DNA of 64,000 nucleotides from Marinomonas primoryensis (lineage in GTDB: Bacteria > Pseudomonadota > Gammaproteobacteria > Pseudomonadales > Marinomonadaceae). A program made the position numbers and the translations under genes. Under the pieces are notes generated by a model. It was not told the origin of the DNA, did no database searches, and was given only the letters and a program-made list of their open reading frames with translations. The stretch covers positions 2,156,001 to 2,220,000 of the forward strand of contig NZ_CP054301.1 of NCBI RefSeq assembly GCF_013372285.1. Reading direction: 5' to 3'. This document shows positions 39,770 to 49,051 of the stretch, in pieces (the stretch's first letter is position 1; each line of letters opens with the position of its first letter).

Positions 39770-41869
39770 ATGTCAATTAATGTACTTATGACTGTCCCTA
39801 CCGGCCCTGGCGTTGGCTTAACGTCTGTCTCAGTAGGCCTTGTTCGAGCACTCGAGCAACAAGGGTTAAAAGCCAGCTTCTTTAAACCTATCGCTCAACC
39901 TCAGCCAGGCGATAAGGGACCCGATAAATCAACCGCAATGGTCGCTCAAGGGTCAACATTATCACCTGCCGAGCCCATTCCGTTACATGATGCAGAACGT
40001 TACCTTTATAATGATAATATTGATGAGCTCATGGAAGAAATTGTTGGTCGCTTCCAAGCAAGCGTGGAACCAGACTCGACGGTTATTGTAGAAGGTCTTG
40101 CCCAAATAGCAGGACACCCCTATGCAACTAGACTTAATAAAGCCATTGCTAGAACCCTAGACGCTGGACTTGTATTGGTAACAGCGCCTAACAACATGCG
40201 TGTAAATGAATTAGAGCATCATGTTGAAATTGCCGCAGGCTCTTATGGCGGAATTAAAGCAAATGATGTGATTGGCTGTATCCTGAATAAAACAACACCA
40301 GGGTCGTTAGGAGTAAAATCTTACGGTGATCTATTTGCACAAAGAGGTATTTTTAAGCGCAACTTTAGTTTACTTGGTCAAATACCAGCGGCAGTTGAAC
40401 TAACCTATCCTCGAGTCAAAGACGTAGCAGACTTTCTTAATGCCCGTATTATCAACGCTGGAGAAATCGATTCTCGCCGTGTGCAATCTTATACCTTGTG
40501 TGCTCGCGGTGTTGAAAATATGCTTGAAGCCTTACGCCCAGGCGTATTAGTTTTCACACCGGGTGATCGAACCGATGTCATCATGGCAACGGCCATTGCC
40601 GCACTAAACGATATTAAAATCGCGGCATTAGTTCTCACTGGTGGTTACCAACCAAGTGAAGCGCTCATGTCACTATGCGGGAAAGCCATGGCAAAAGGCT
40701 TGCCCATTTTATCGGTTGAATCAAACAGCTGGGAAACCGTTATCAATATGCAGTCTTTTAACCAAGAGATTCCATTAGATGATAAAGAGCGGATTTTGAT
40801 GGTGAAAGAGCACATTGCACGATGCATTGATCATGACTGGATCAATTCATTTGCCATGAACCAAGAAGAACGCAAGTTCTCACCACCGGCCTTTAGATTT
40901 CGCCTTATTGAATTGGCACGCTCTCTTAATAAGCGAATAATCCTACCAGAAGGCGAAGATATCAGAACCATTCAAGCGGCTTCTATCTGTGCTGAGCGAG
41001 GCATTGCTCGCTGCACTTTATTAGGTAATGAAACAGAAATTCTTCGAATTGCACAAAACAACGGCATTGAATTAAACCATGGTGTTGAAATCCTTAATCC
41101 AGTCAGTATTCGCGACCGTTATGTCGCGCCCATGGTTGAGCTTAGAAAAAGCCGAGGCCTAACGGACATTGTCGCCCGAGAACAGCTTGAAGATAACGTT
41201 GTTTTAGGCACCATGATGTTACAAGTCGGCGATGTTGATGGCTTAGTGTCTGGCGCTATTCACACCACAGCAAATACCATTCGACCTGCGCTTCAACTGA
41301 TCAAAACATCGCCTGGCGCAAGCTTAGTGTCATCAGTTTTCTTTATGTGCTTACCGGACCAAGTATTGGTTTACGGTGATTGCGCCATCAACCCAGACCC
41401 AACAGCAGAGCAGCTTGCAGAAATCGCCATTCAAAGTGCAGATTCCGCAGCGGCGTTCGGCATCACCCCTAAAGTCGCTATGATTAGTTACAGCACAGGT
41501 GGGTCAGGAACAGGTAATGATGTCGATAAAGTCAGAGAAGCGACAGCGATAGCGCAAAAGCTTCGTCCTGATCTTTTGATTGATGGTCCCTTGCAATACG
41601 ATGCGGCTATTATGGAAAAAGTCGCAAAACAAAAAGCGCCAAACAGCAAGGTAGCAGGTAAAGCCACCGTCTTTATTTTCCCTGATTTGAATACCGGCAA
41701 TACCACTTACAAGGCCGTGCAACGAAGCGCCGATGTTGTAAGCATAGGACCGATGCTGCAAGGTATTCGCAAACCGGTTAATGATTTGTCTCGCGGTGCC
41801 TTGGTCGATGATATCGTCTATACCATTGCGATTACCGCGATCCAAGCCGGAAAACTTAAGGATCTATAA
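39770..41869 (+). CDS. pta: Phosphate acetyltransferase (long form)
   Basis: 699 residues, the long type. An N-terminal P-loop-like domain (VLMTVPTGPGVGLTSVSVGLVRALEQQG), a central DRTGG domain (~225-330), and the catalytic PTA domain from ~375 (ARSLNKRIILPEGEDIRTIQAA, LVSGAIHTTANTIRPALQLIKTSPG, SYSTGGSGTG, DGPLQYDAAI) follow. It converts acetyl-CoA and phosphate to acetyl phosphate and CoA. Confidence 0.97.
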   Translation: MSINVLMTVPTGPGVGLTSVSVGLVRALEQQGLKASFFKPIAQPQPGDKGPDKSTAMVAQGSTLSPAEPIPLHDAERYLYNDNIDELMEEIVGRFQASVEPDSTVIVEGLAQIAGHPYATRLNKAIARTLDAGLVLVTAPNNMRVNELEHHVEIAAGSYGGIKANDVIGCILNKTTPGSLGVKSYGDLFAQRGIFKRNFSLLGQIPAAVELTYPRVKDVADFLNARIINAGEIDSRRVQSYTLCARGVENMLEALRPGVLVFTPGDRTDVIMATAIAALNDIKIAALVLTGGYQPSEALMSLCGKAMAKGLPILSVESNSWETVINMQSFNQEIPLDDKERILMVKEHIARCIDHDWINSFAMNQEERKFSPPAFRFRLIELARSLNKRIILPEGEDIRTIQAASICAERGIARCTLLGNETEILRIAQNNGIELNHGVEILNPVSIRDRYVAPMVELRKSRGLTDIVAREQLEDNVVLGTMMLQVGDVDGLVSGAIHTTANTIRPALQLIKTSPGASLVSSVFFMCLPDQVLVYGDCAINPDPTAEQLAEIAIQSADSAAAFGITPKVAMISYSTGGSGTGNDVDKVREATAIAQKLRPDLLIDGPLQYDAAIMEKVAKQKAPNSKVAGKATVFIFPDLNTGNTTYKAVQRSADVVSIGPMLQGIRKPVNDLSRGALVDDIVYTIAITAIQAGKLKDL

Positions 41870-41877
41870 AAATCACA

Positions 41878-41915
41878 GTCCAATACAAGTACGTCATTTT
41901 TCACCTGTATTGGAC
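41878..41915 (+). other. Stem-loop downstream of pta
   Basis: GTCCAATACA and TGTATTGGAC form a perfect 10-bp stem with an 18-base loop, nine bases after pta. There is no T run after it, so it is more likely an mRNA 3'-end or protein-binding element than an intrinsic terminator. Confidence 0.45.
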
Positions 41916-41969
41916 ATATCCTCAAATGCCTATTATCATTTACTGATAATCGTTTGATTGGTGATTGTA

Positions 41970-42344
41970 ATGTCTGGCAGCCTCCCACACACAATAGCGC
42001 TTTCAAGTCATACTTCAACAAGTACGACAACACCTGGCTATACCACTTTTGATTTACGCTCGGACGAAGACACTAGCTTAGCGGCCCTGAATACGCGCAA
42101 TGCAAAAGCATCAAGCGACCTTGTTGTTACTATATCGGAACAAGGACAGGCCCTTTCACAAAGAAAACAAAAAAAATTTGAAGAAGAAACAATCAATAAA
42201 AAAAGTGACATATGGCATGATCTAGAGGAAGAGTTTATAGAAGATGACCTTGAGCCTCTCATCGACGGTATGAATAAAGAGACAAAAACCACCAGCTATA
42301 AAGAAAAAACACCGACTGGAGATGTTCTCGATCAAATTGTTTGA
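41970..42344 (+). CDS. Hypothetical acidic protein
   Basis: 124 residues from the ATG at 41970. The N-terminus is Ser/Thr-rich and the C-terminal half is charged and helical (EQGQALSQRKQKKFEEETINKKSDIWHDLEEEFIEDDLEPLIDGM). There is no signal peptide, membrane segment or Cys. I do not recognise it. It lies between pta and the pilin gene; membership in the pilus set is possible but unsupported. Confidence 0.5.
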   Translation: MSGSLPHTIALSSHTSTSTTTPGYTTFDLRSDEDTSLAALNTRNAKASSDLVVTISEQGQALSQRKQKKFEEETINKKSDIWHDLEEEFIEDDLEPLIDGMNKETKTTSYKEKTPTGDVLDQIV

Positions 42345-42419
42345 TTCTTACAGACTCTTTCATTAAATGTAATTTTATTGGCAGGATGCTGATAACTAAA
42401 AACCTTCAAGGAGTGAAGA

Positions 42420-42872
42420 ATGTTACGTTCCCGCCTAACTATGCGTGGTTTTACGCTATTAGAGCTCATGGTTGTGATAGCGATTATCTCAATACTCGCT
42501 AGCCTGTCAGCCCCTACCTTTACACGCCAAATTGCCAAAGCAAAATTAATAGAAGCACAAAACCTCGCGACTCAGCATCAATCTATGGTTGAGGAATTTA
42601 TTCTTTTACACGGATCCTTTCCAACCAAATCCGAATTTAACCTCATAAAACACCCCTTATCCAAAGATTCAATCGTTAAGTCACTGTCTGTTAATAGTCA
42701 AAATAAAAGCTCAGGAATCCTGGCTATCAGCCTTAATAGCAGCACGGGAGTAAATGAAAACCAATATCTAAAATACACACGAGATGTAAATAGAAATTGG
42801 CATTGCAGCTCTGATTTAGACTCAAACATTCTTCCGATGCAATGCCAAAGCTTAGCGGGGGAAGAAGAATGA
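42420..42872 (+). CDS. Type IV pilin-like protein
   Basis: 150 residues. The class III signal is clear: basic leader ending in Gly10, cleaved before Phe11 (MRG/FTLLELMVVIAIISILAS), with Glu at mature position 5. The alpha-1 helix continues through PTFTRQIAKAKLIEAQNLATQHQ. Two Cys near the end (WHCSSDLDSNILPMQCQ) form the typical D-region disulfide loop. It overlaps the ATPase gene by ATGA. Confidence 0.88.
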   Translation: MLRSRLTMRGFTLLELMVVIAIISILASLSAPTFTRQIAKAKLIEAQNLATQHQSMVEEFILLHGSFPTKSEFNLIKHPLSKDSIVKSLSVNSQNKSSGILAISLNSSTGVNENQYLKYTRDVNRNWHCSSDLDSNILPMQCQSLAGEEE

Positions 42873-43819
42873 CATTAGAAGAAATACTCTCCAATGCTGT
42901 TAGCAGCCATGCGACCGATGTGCATATTGAACACTCAAACCTTGGAGCAACAGTCTTTCAACGCAACTTCGGGTTACTACACAAAATCGCTAATTTATCC
43001 CAAGGTAGCAATCTCATCAACCGCATCAAAATGCGTTCAAATTTAGACTTGTCAGAAACAAGGAGAACACAAGAAGGCCAGTTTTTATTTGAGGAGCGAA
43101 ATCGACAGACTTTTATTAGAGTAAGTATTGTTGCAACGGTCAAAGGCGAAAAAATCGCCATGCGATTATTACCTGAAAAAAACCGCTTAGGGCTTAATGA
43201 TATAGGCATAAAGCCATCATTACTGACGACATTGAACTCAACACTAAAGGGTGCCAGCGGCTTAATTTTAGTCTGCGGAGCCACAGGGGCAGGCAAAAGC
43301 ACCACACTGTATTCGTGTCTTGACTCTTTAAATAATGGCAAAAGAACCATTTTTACTATTGAAGACCCAGTTGAATATGAGATTCAGGGGTTATTCCAAT
43401 GTGAGCCAAATCACGCTATTGGATTAGATTCTGCCGCTCTATTGAAATCTTTTTTAAGACAAGATCCGGATATCATTATGGTCGGTGAAATACGAGATTC
43501 GATCACAGCAAACCTTGCAGTTAATGCGGCTCTCACTGGACATCTGGTACTCGCCACTCTGCATACAAACTCAGCACTTGATGCGATGCATCGTTGCCAT
43601 GGCTGGCAAGTAGACTTTTTTTCCCTAGTTAGCTCTTTGAAACTCATTATTCACCAATCCATGCTTTATAAAATTGCTTCACAACAGCCCGTATTCAATG
43701 GTTTACAGCCTCTATGGAAAGACTCTCTACCCAAAAACTACGAAATGCTTATTTCTACTCCCGCCCTATGGCAAACCTTTACCCATAAAGATAGCGAGGC
43801 TCAAATTGCCTTGGTATAA
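42869..43819 (+). CDS. pilB: Short PilB/GspE-type assembly ATPase
   Basis: 316 residues from the ATG at 42869. Walker A is at 137-145 (GATGAGKST), the Asp box near 166, Walker B at 201-206 (DIIMVGE), and the His box in TGHLVLATLHTNSA. The usual N-terminal N1E/MshEN domain (~150-200 residues) and the four-Cys zinc module of PilB/GspE are absent, so it is only about 55-60% of normal length. The flanking pilin, PilC-like and PilD genes argue it is an extension ATPase, not PilT. Confidence 0.8.
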   Translation: MTLEEILSNAVSSHATDVHIEHSNLGATVFQRNFGLLHKIANLSQGSNLINRIKMRSNLDLSETRRTQEGQFLFEERNRQTFIRVSIVATVKGEKIAMRLLPEKNRLGLNDIGIKPSLLTTLNSTLKGASGLILVCGATGAGKSTTLYSCLDSLNNGKRTIFTIEDPVEYEIQGLFQCEPNHAIGLDSAALLKSFLRQDPDIIMVGEIRDSITANLAVNAALTGHLVLATLHTNSALDAMHRCHGWQVDFFSLVSSLKLIIHQSMLYKIASQQPVFNGLQPLWKDSLPKNYEMLISTPALWQTFTHKDSEAQIALV

Positions 43820-44870
43820 AATCAAACACCAAAATGACAAAGTCGATTACAGGCATGGGATATCCGAAAGCAAGGTTCTTTTTGATTATATAAAAGATGG
43901 TCACTGGCAAATTTCTATCACCCACTGGAATCCAAAGAAACTGGATTACAAAGCATTGCAGACTTTTTACGAAGAAATACAGAGTGCTCTGCATTCTGGA
44001 CTGCAACTGAATCAAGCCATCACTCATTTTGCTTTATCATCAACACACCCCATTATCGGAACAGTAAGCAAAGCAATATTGAGCGAATTAGAGCATGGTG
44101 TCCTTTTCAATGAAGCGTTAAACAACCTAACAAAATCAGCCGCCGCTCCCTATTGCCATTTACTGAACTCACACGGCACAAGAGAAGACTGCGAACAAAG
44201 CCTTACTGTTTCTATTGATCAACTAAAAACATTGCTAGATTGGTCAAAACGATTATTAAAAGCCATTATTTACCCATTTTGCATCATTCAAATCGCGTTA
44301 ATCATTATGATCGTGAACCGTATATTTCGGTCAACGTCTATGGGTAATTATGTTTTTGAATTCATTAGTGACTTGTCTATTTATACCGTATGCAGCGCCA
44401 TTCAACTCGTAATCATCCATAGCCTTTATAGAGGCCATGCTTGTTATTGGCTAGAAAAATACAGCTCAACCTTTCGTCTTACCAAACTTTTCTCTCTATT
44501 AAGTACAACACGAAAAACAGGGCTCACTTTGCAACAGGCGATAAAAAGGATGCCGGAATATTTTCAATACGAACCAATGAAACAAGAAATTTATACGGTG
44601 TATTACACGCTCTGCCTTGGAAATAATTATGCAGCTAGCTTCCCAAAGCTTTGGTTTCCCAATCAGTCGGCCATAGCCCTTCATTCTGCAGAGCAAGATG
44701 GCAACATAGAAAGAGCGCTTATTCTTGCCAAAATAGAACACGAAAAGCACTGGCAAAAAAATATTTCCTTACTTGAGAAACTCATTCCCGCAGTGTGTCT
44801 ATTTATCGCTGGTGGGTTTGTCACTTCTGCTCTGATTTCTTTATACGCACCACTGCTTGAGATGCCTTAA
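43806..44870 (+). CDS. pilC: PilC/GspF-like inner-membrane platform protein
   Basis: 354 residues if translation starts at the TTG at 43806, which has GAGG seven bases upstream and overlaps the ATPase gene by 14 bases; the reading is open further upstream, but that part is only overlap. It contains a duplicated GspF cytoplasmic domain (LQTFYEEIQSALHSGLQLNQAITHF and LLSTTRKTGLTLQQAIKRMPEYF) and three hydrophobic segments (~195-215, ~230-250, ~325-348). It is more divergent than usual PilC proteins. Confidence 0.72.
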   Translation: MPWYKIKHQNDKVDYRHGISESKVLFDYIKDGHWQISITHWNPKKLDYKALQTFYEEIQSALHSGLQLNQAITHFALSSTHPIIGTVSKAILSELEHGVLFNEALNNLTKSAAAPYCHLLNSHGTREDCEQSLTVSIDQLKTLLDWSKRLLKAIIYPFCIIQIALIIMIVNRIFRSTSMGNYVFEFISDLSIYTVCSAIQLVIIHSLYRGHACYWLEKYSSTFRLTKLFSLLSTTRKTGLTLQQAIKRMPEYFQYEPMKQEIYTVYYTLCLGNNYAASFPKLWFPNQSAIALHSAEQDGNIERALILAKIEHEKHWQKNISLLEKLIPAVCLFIAGGFVTSALISLYAPLLEMP

Positions 44871-45656
44871 ATGGATACATTCATATTAGAATGGTTTTTT
44901 TACACATTAACTGTCTTAAGTATTGGTAGTTATTCCGCGGCTTTTATCTCTCGATGGCCGATGAAGCACGCTTACTTATGGGAAAAAGAAGCGCATGACT
45001 TTCTTTCACTGCCTTTTAACAAACTTCCTCCAGTCCAAATAAGTAACACTCGATCTCACTGCTCACATTGCGAACAGATACTTAGGTGGCAAGACCTGAT
45101 TCCTCTAATAAGTTATTTATTACTCAAGGGAAAATGCCACTACTGTCAAAAAAAGATCTCTTCTCATTATCCTACGATCGAGCTTCTACACCTTGTTTTC
45201 TGCCTTCCTCTGTTATGGCTATATGAAGACGTCTATCAGCTTACGCTGCAGACTGTATTAGTAAGTGCTTTAATAACAGCAGCATGCATTGATATAGTGC
45301 ATAAATTAATACCCGATGAATGCAGTACAATAATATTGGCGTGTGGTTTATTACTCCACTTACTTTCAAACACATTAGAAAACAGTGTATTGGGGATGTT
45401 AATAGGCTATAGCCTTATATTCACGTTACGATGGCTATATTTAACATTTAGAAAACAAGAAGGCATAGGGCTAGGCGACGTAAAGCTCATCGCGGCACTT
45501 GGCGCTTGGCTTGGATTTTCAAGCTTAGCGCCTCTGTTACTTTGTGCAAGTTTAACCGGAATCCTATACACTCTGTTATTCAATAAAGATGGATCTAAAC
45601 ACATGGCATTTGGCCCATTTTTAATTCTCTCTGGCATGCTGATGTTTTATTTATAA
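44871..45656 (+). CDS. pilD: Prepilin peptidase / N-methyltransferase
   Basis: 261 residues, polytopic. Two CxxC pairs in the first cytoplasmic loop (Cys64/67, Cys89/92) and the two catalytic aspartates Asp141 (CIDIVHKLIPDE) and Asp203 (GLGDVK) identify a type 4 prepilin peptidase. It begins immediately after the pilC-like stop. It processes the pilin signal peptide and methylates the new N-terminus. Confidence 0.93.
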   Translation: MDTFILEWFFYTLTVLSIGSYSAAFISRWPMKHAYLWEKEAHDFLSLPFNKLPPVQISNTRSHCSHCEQILRWQDLIPLISYLLLKGKCHYCQKKISSHYPTIELLHLVFCLPLLWLYEDVYQLTLQTVLVSALITAACIDIVHKLIPDECSTIILACGLLLHLLSNTLENSVLGMLIGYSLIFTLRWLYLTFRKQEGIGLGDVKLIAALGAWLGFSSLAPLLLCASLTGILYTLLFNKDGSKHMAFGPFLILSGMLMFYL

Positions 45657-45659
45657 CCT

Positions 45660-46271
45660 ATGGCTGACACTACTCCACCTATCATTGGCCTTGCTGGTGG
45701 CATTGGCTCAGGCAAGAGCACAATTACAAAATGCTTCAACAAATTGGGCATTCAAAGTGTCGACGCTGATGACGTCGCAAGACTCGTCGTTCAGCCAGGA
45801 TCGGCTTGCTTAAGCAACATTCATCAGCGCTATGGTGATCGCATATTATTAAATGATGGCAACCTGAATCGAAGCGCCTTACGCACTATAATCTTCAATC
45901 AACCAGAAGAGAGATTATGGCTAGAATCTTTAACACATCCCGCCATTCGTGATGAAATAAAAGTACAAATCAATGCTACATCCTCAAAATACACATTACT
46001 TGTTCATCCTCTACTGTTTGAGACAAATCAAGACGCTATATGCAAGCTAGTGGTCGTGATTGATGTTCCCGCACATATACAGATTCAACGCGTCATGAAC
46101 AGAGACAGGGTAAGCCAAGAAAGCGCTGAAAAAATCATGGGTACACAATTAAGCAACAGTGAACGCATTAAGAGGGCTGATCTAGTCTTGGAAAACGCTG
46201 GTAATATTGTTGAAATGAATGCTAAAGTCTTCAAATTGCACCAAAATATTTTAGAGTTATTATCATGTTAA
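45660..46271 (+). CDS. coaE: Dephospho-CoA kinase
   Basis: 203 residues. It catalyses the last step of CoA synthesis. P-loop at 13-21 (GGIGSGKST), [23 protein letters not shown], the PLLFET motif and [17 protein letters not shown]. It lies directly after pilD, the usual pilD-coaE-yacG order. Confidence 0.96.
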   Translation: MADTTPPIIGLAGGIGSGKSTITKCFNKLGIQSVDADDVARLVVQPGSACLSNIHQRYGDRILLNDGNLNRSALRTIIFNQPEERLWLESLTHPAIRDEIKVQINATSSKYTLLVHPLLFETNQDAICKLVVVIDVPAHIQIQRVMNRDRVSQESAEKIMGTQLSNSERIKRADLVLENAGNIVEMNAKVFKLHQNILELLSC

Positions 46272-46489
46272 ATAGTAATACTGCAACCTTAGTTGCCTGC
46301 CCAACGTGCCAAACAAAAACACCTTGGTCTAAAAAAAATCCAGACCGTCCGTTTTGTAGTGCGAGATGTAAGTTGATTGACTTGGGAGCATGGGCGAGTG
46401 AATCTTATTCTATTCCTCAGCAAACCTCAGAAGAGGACGAGATTTTTTCGGAAGATCTCGTGATTGATCCAAATAAATCCTTTTTATAA
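46265..46489 (+). CDS. yacG: DNA gyrase inhibitor YacG
   Basis: 74 residues. Zinc ligands Cys12, Cys15, Cys31 and Cys35 (ACPTC...FCSARC), then [16 protein letters not shown]. YacG binds gyrase and blocks its DNA binding. It overlaps coaE by 7 bases. Confidence 0.92.
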   Translation: MLNSNTATLVACPTCQTKTPWSKKNPDRPFCSARCKLIDLGAWASESYSIPQQTSEEDEIFSEDLVIDPNKSFL

Positions 46490-46515
46490 TTGCTAGACGT
46501 GGAATGTAATTATTT

Positions 46516-47727
46516 ATGGCACAACCAGACTTCTCTAAGAAAAAAGCGTTACTCATAGAAGATATGGCAGAAGCCAGAATCATGCAGCGAAAAATGCTAA
46601 CAGATTTTGGTTTTACCTCAATTGACATTGCCATGAAAGCAGAAACTGCTATTGAGCTTCTGAGAAATCGAACTTTTGATGTCATTCTATCTGACTACAA
46701 CCTAGGTAACGGTAAAGATGGACAACAACTGTTAGAAGAAGTGAGACATTCTAAACTCATACCAAACACAGCTACTTATTTAATGGTCACCGCCGAAACA
46801 TCAATTGAAATGGTCATGGGCGCCATCGAATATCAGCCTGACGGCTACATTACGAAACCTTTCTCTCAAGCTGTTTTGCAAAGACGTCTCAGCAAATTAT
46901 TAGAAACAAAAGAAAAATTGTATGACGTGAATGTTGCGCTTGATTCAAATAATTACGAAGAAGCAATTGCCGCCGCAAAACGGGTAATAAAAAAACACCC
47001 TTCTTTAATTGGTAAATGTGAAAGAGTCATAGGTGAAAGCCTGCTAGAGATAAAAGAATACAAAAAAGCACTGTCTTTATTCAATAACACATTAAAAAGT
47101 CGAAAAATGCCTTGGGCATTATTTGGCAAAGCTAAATCCTATTTTTTTATGGGCGAATTGGAAAAAGCGGAGCAAAACTTTCGGCAACTAATGTTTGATA
47201 ACCGATTCTTTGTCAGCGCCTATGATTGGCTTGCAAAAATTCAAGTCGCTCAGGGGAAGCCTGAGGAAGCCCAAGCAACTCTAGTTGAAGCGATAGGCAG
47301 ATCGCCCAAAAATATTCTTCGCCAAATCGAATTAGGTAAAATCAGTTTATCGCTAAATGACCCAGTAACCGCTGAAATGGCATATCGAAGAGCGGTTTTT
47401 TTAGCCAAATACTCTTGTTACAACACGGCTGAAGTCTATCTAAAACACCTGGAATCCCTCGCCAGAATAGCGGACAGCGGCCCATTACTGCCACGACAAA
47501 AAGACAATTTTGAAAGTACTCTTAAGAAAGTTCATGAGTCATTTTTTGATGACATGGAGAATAAAGCCAAATCTTATAGTTATGAAATAGACGTTTATTT
47601 AGCGGAAAAAGACACATTGACGTCCAAGCAAATATTTGAGGTTTGGCTTAGTGAAGCAGCATCAGGCAGTGCTACGCCACCAACAAAAAAACAAAGCTCT
47701 GCCTATAGCAATGCTTTTGGAGGCTAG
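46516..47727 (+). CDS. Response regulator with TPR output region
   Basis: 403 residues. Receiver domain at ~9-128 with acidic pair in LLIEDM, phospho-acceptor Asp60 (ILSDYNLG), Thr in MVTAE and Lys114 (TKPF). The rest (~135-320) is TPR-like helical repeats (LDSNNYEEAIAAAKRVIKKHP, EIKEYKKALSLFNNTL, YFFMGELEKAEQNFRQLM, AQGKPEEAQATLVEAIG); no DNA-binding or enzymatic domain. It is separated from the kinase gene by two bases. It probably works by protein contact; the target is unknown. Confidence 0.82.
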   Translation: MAQPDFSKKKALLIEDMAEARIMQRKMLTDFGFTSIDIAMKAETAIELLRNRTFDVILSDYNLGNGKDGQQLLEEVRHSKLIPNTATYLMVTAETSIEMVMGAIEYQPDGYITKPFSQAVLQRRLSKLLETKEKLYDVNVALDSNNYEEAIAAAKRVIKKHPSLIGKCERVIGESLLEIKEYKKALSLFNNTLKSRKMPWALFGKAKSYFFMGELEKAEQNFRQLMFDNRFFVSAYDWLAKIQVAQGKPEEAQATLVEAIGRSPKNILRQIELGKISLSLNDPVTAEMAYRRAVFLAKYSCYNTAEVYLKHLESLARIADSGPLLPRQKDNFESTLKKVHESFFDDMENKAKSYSYEIDVYLAEKDTLTSKQIFEVWLSEAASGSATPPTKKQSSAYSNAFGG

Positions 47728-47729
47728 AG

Positions 47730-48419
47730 ATGAAAAAACTGAATATTAGTACTATTCTTGCCAGTGCAATACACGAAAGTAAAAACCAAGTAGGCACCCT
47801 GCTTTATCAGCTACAAGGCCTGAAAGACACAACAGACAGTAATGACCCAAACCAAAGTAAAATCATATTGATAGAAGAGTCGCTTAAAAAACTAAATGAC
47901 GAATGGGTCGAGTATCTCTACCTCTACAGACTTGCGTCAAATGGCTACGATCTCCATGTTGATACTTTTTCAATCGATGAATTTTTAGATGATCAAGTGT
48001 TCGCTTTACAACCGTCTGCCAATGCCAAAAACCTAGTATTAGACTACCATTGCGATACCAACCTAACGGGTACTTTTGATGAGAGATTAATGACGGCGGT
48101 CGTTAGCACGGCTGTTTATAATGCTTTTCGCTTTGCAAAATCAAAAATCATTCTCAGTGCAAGGCAGGAAAAAGAATTTCTAGTCATCTCTATAGAGGAC
48201 GATGGCAAAGGTTTTGTGCATATAGAAGAGCAACCGGAAGATATCTTTGAGGTTAACACTGGCTTAGGATTGTATTTTGCTGAATTATCAGCCTCAGCGC
48301 ACGTTGTTGATGAAGTATGTGGCTTTATAAAAAAGGAATCTTCTTTATCTCTTGGTGGTGCAAGCCTTACCGTCTACCTACCCCAAGCATCAGAAGAGCT
48401 CTTCGTTGAACACTATTAA
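47730..48419 (+). CDS. Soluble sensor histidine kinase-like protein
   Basis: 229 residues. A short dimerisation region with candidate phospho-acceptor His14 (AIHESKNQVGTLLYQLQGL) is followed by a HATPase_c domain: N-box-like TAVYNAFRFAKSKI, G1 box IEDDGKGF and G2 box NTGLGLYFAEL. There is no transmembrane or sensor domain. It is the likely partner of the upstream REC-TPR protein. Its stop codon overlaps the stop of the convergent GntR gene. Confidence 0.78.
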   Translation: MKKLNISTILASAIHESKNQVGTLLYQLQGLKDTTDSNDPNQSKIILIEESLKKLNDEWVEYLYLYRLASNGYDLHVDTFSIDEFLDDQVFALQPSANAKNLVLDYHCDTNLTGTFDERLMTAVVSTAVYNAFRFAKSKIILSARQEKEFLVISIEDDGKGFVHIEEQPEDIFEVNTGLGLYFAELSASAHVVDEVCGFIKKESSLSLGGASLTVYLPQASEELFVEHY

Positions 48420-49039
48420 TATGAAATTTCTTTCAGATATTCTGATAACAACTTTCCTGCTTGCTCAATGTGCTGCCTCAAATAGTTGAGCGCAGCCTGC
48501 TTATTTTTTGACTCAATAAGGCGAAGCAAAACTTCGTGCTGATCCTGACTTATTGATCGATAGCCCAAAGGTCCATACTGAAAACCTAGATAGCGAACAG
48601 CCTGTTTATTTAACCCCTCCACGACTCTTTGAAGTGTCGGTCTATTGGCCGCTTGATACAAAGCATTATGAAACTGCCAGTTAAGCTCCCCTCGTCCCAC
48701 TAATGTTAAATTTTCATGGTCTAAATCGATAAGAAAGCCTCTCGCTTCTTTAACATTCTCTTCTTGAATATTATCAAACGCCATCTCAAACAAAAGACAT
48801 TCTAGTTCAGCCCGCATTAAGCAAAGATCCTCCGCCTCTTTCCAATTAAGAGCGGGTATCATCACACCCGCTTTACCGTGAGGGGCAAGCCAGCCTTCGG
48901 CTCTTAATGATAGAAGCGCATCTCTAATCGGTATTCGACTCACACCATAACGTGCTGACAATTCAGCTTGACGAAGAGGTACGCCTCTTGGAAGCTCACC
49001 ATTAACAATATGCTCTTTAATTTTCTGGGTAATATCCAC
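48416..49039 (-). CDS. GntR-family regulator (FCD/FadR subfamily)
   Basis: 207 residues. An N-terminal winged helix (KEHIVNGELPRGVPLRQAELSARYGVSRIPIRDALLSLRAEGWLAPHGKAGVMIP) is followed by an all-helical FCD ligand domain with metal-binding-type His residues (WQFHNALYQAANRPTLQ, HEVLLRLIESKNKQAALNYLRQHIEQ). It lies 12 bases after benE in the same operon, so it probably regulates that transporter. Confidence 0.9.
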   Translation of the reverse strand: MDITQKIKEHIVNGELPRGVPLRQAELSARYGVSRIPIRDALLSLRAEGWLAPHGKAGVMIPALNWKEAEDLCLMRAELECLLFEMAFDNIQEENVKEARGFLIDLDHENLTLVGRGELNWQFHNALYQAANRPTLQRVVEGLNKQAVRYLGFQYGPLGYRSISQDQHEVLLRLIESKNKQAALNYLRQHIEQAGKLLSEYLKEISY

Positions 49040-49051
49040 TAAGCAATGCCT

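Noticed and set aside
42376-42395. Sigma-54 promoter before the pilin gene
   Set aside because: TTGGCAGGATGCTGA looks similar, but the GG-to-GC spacing is 8 instead of the required ~12 bases.
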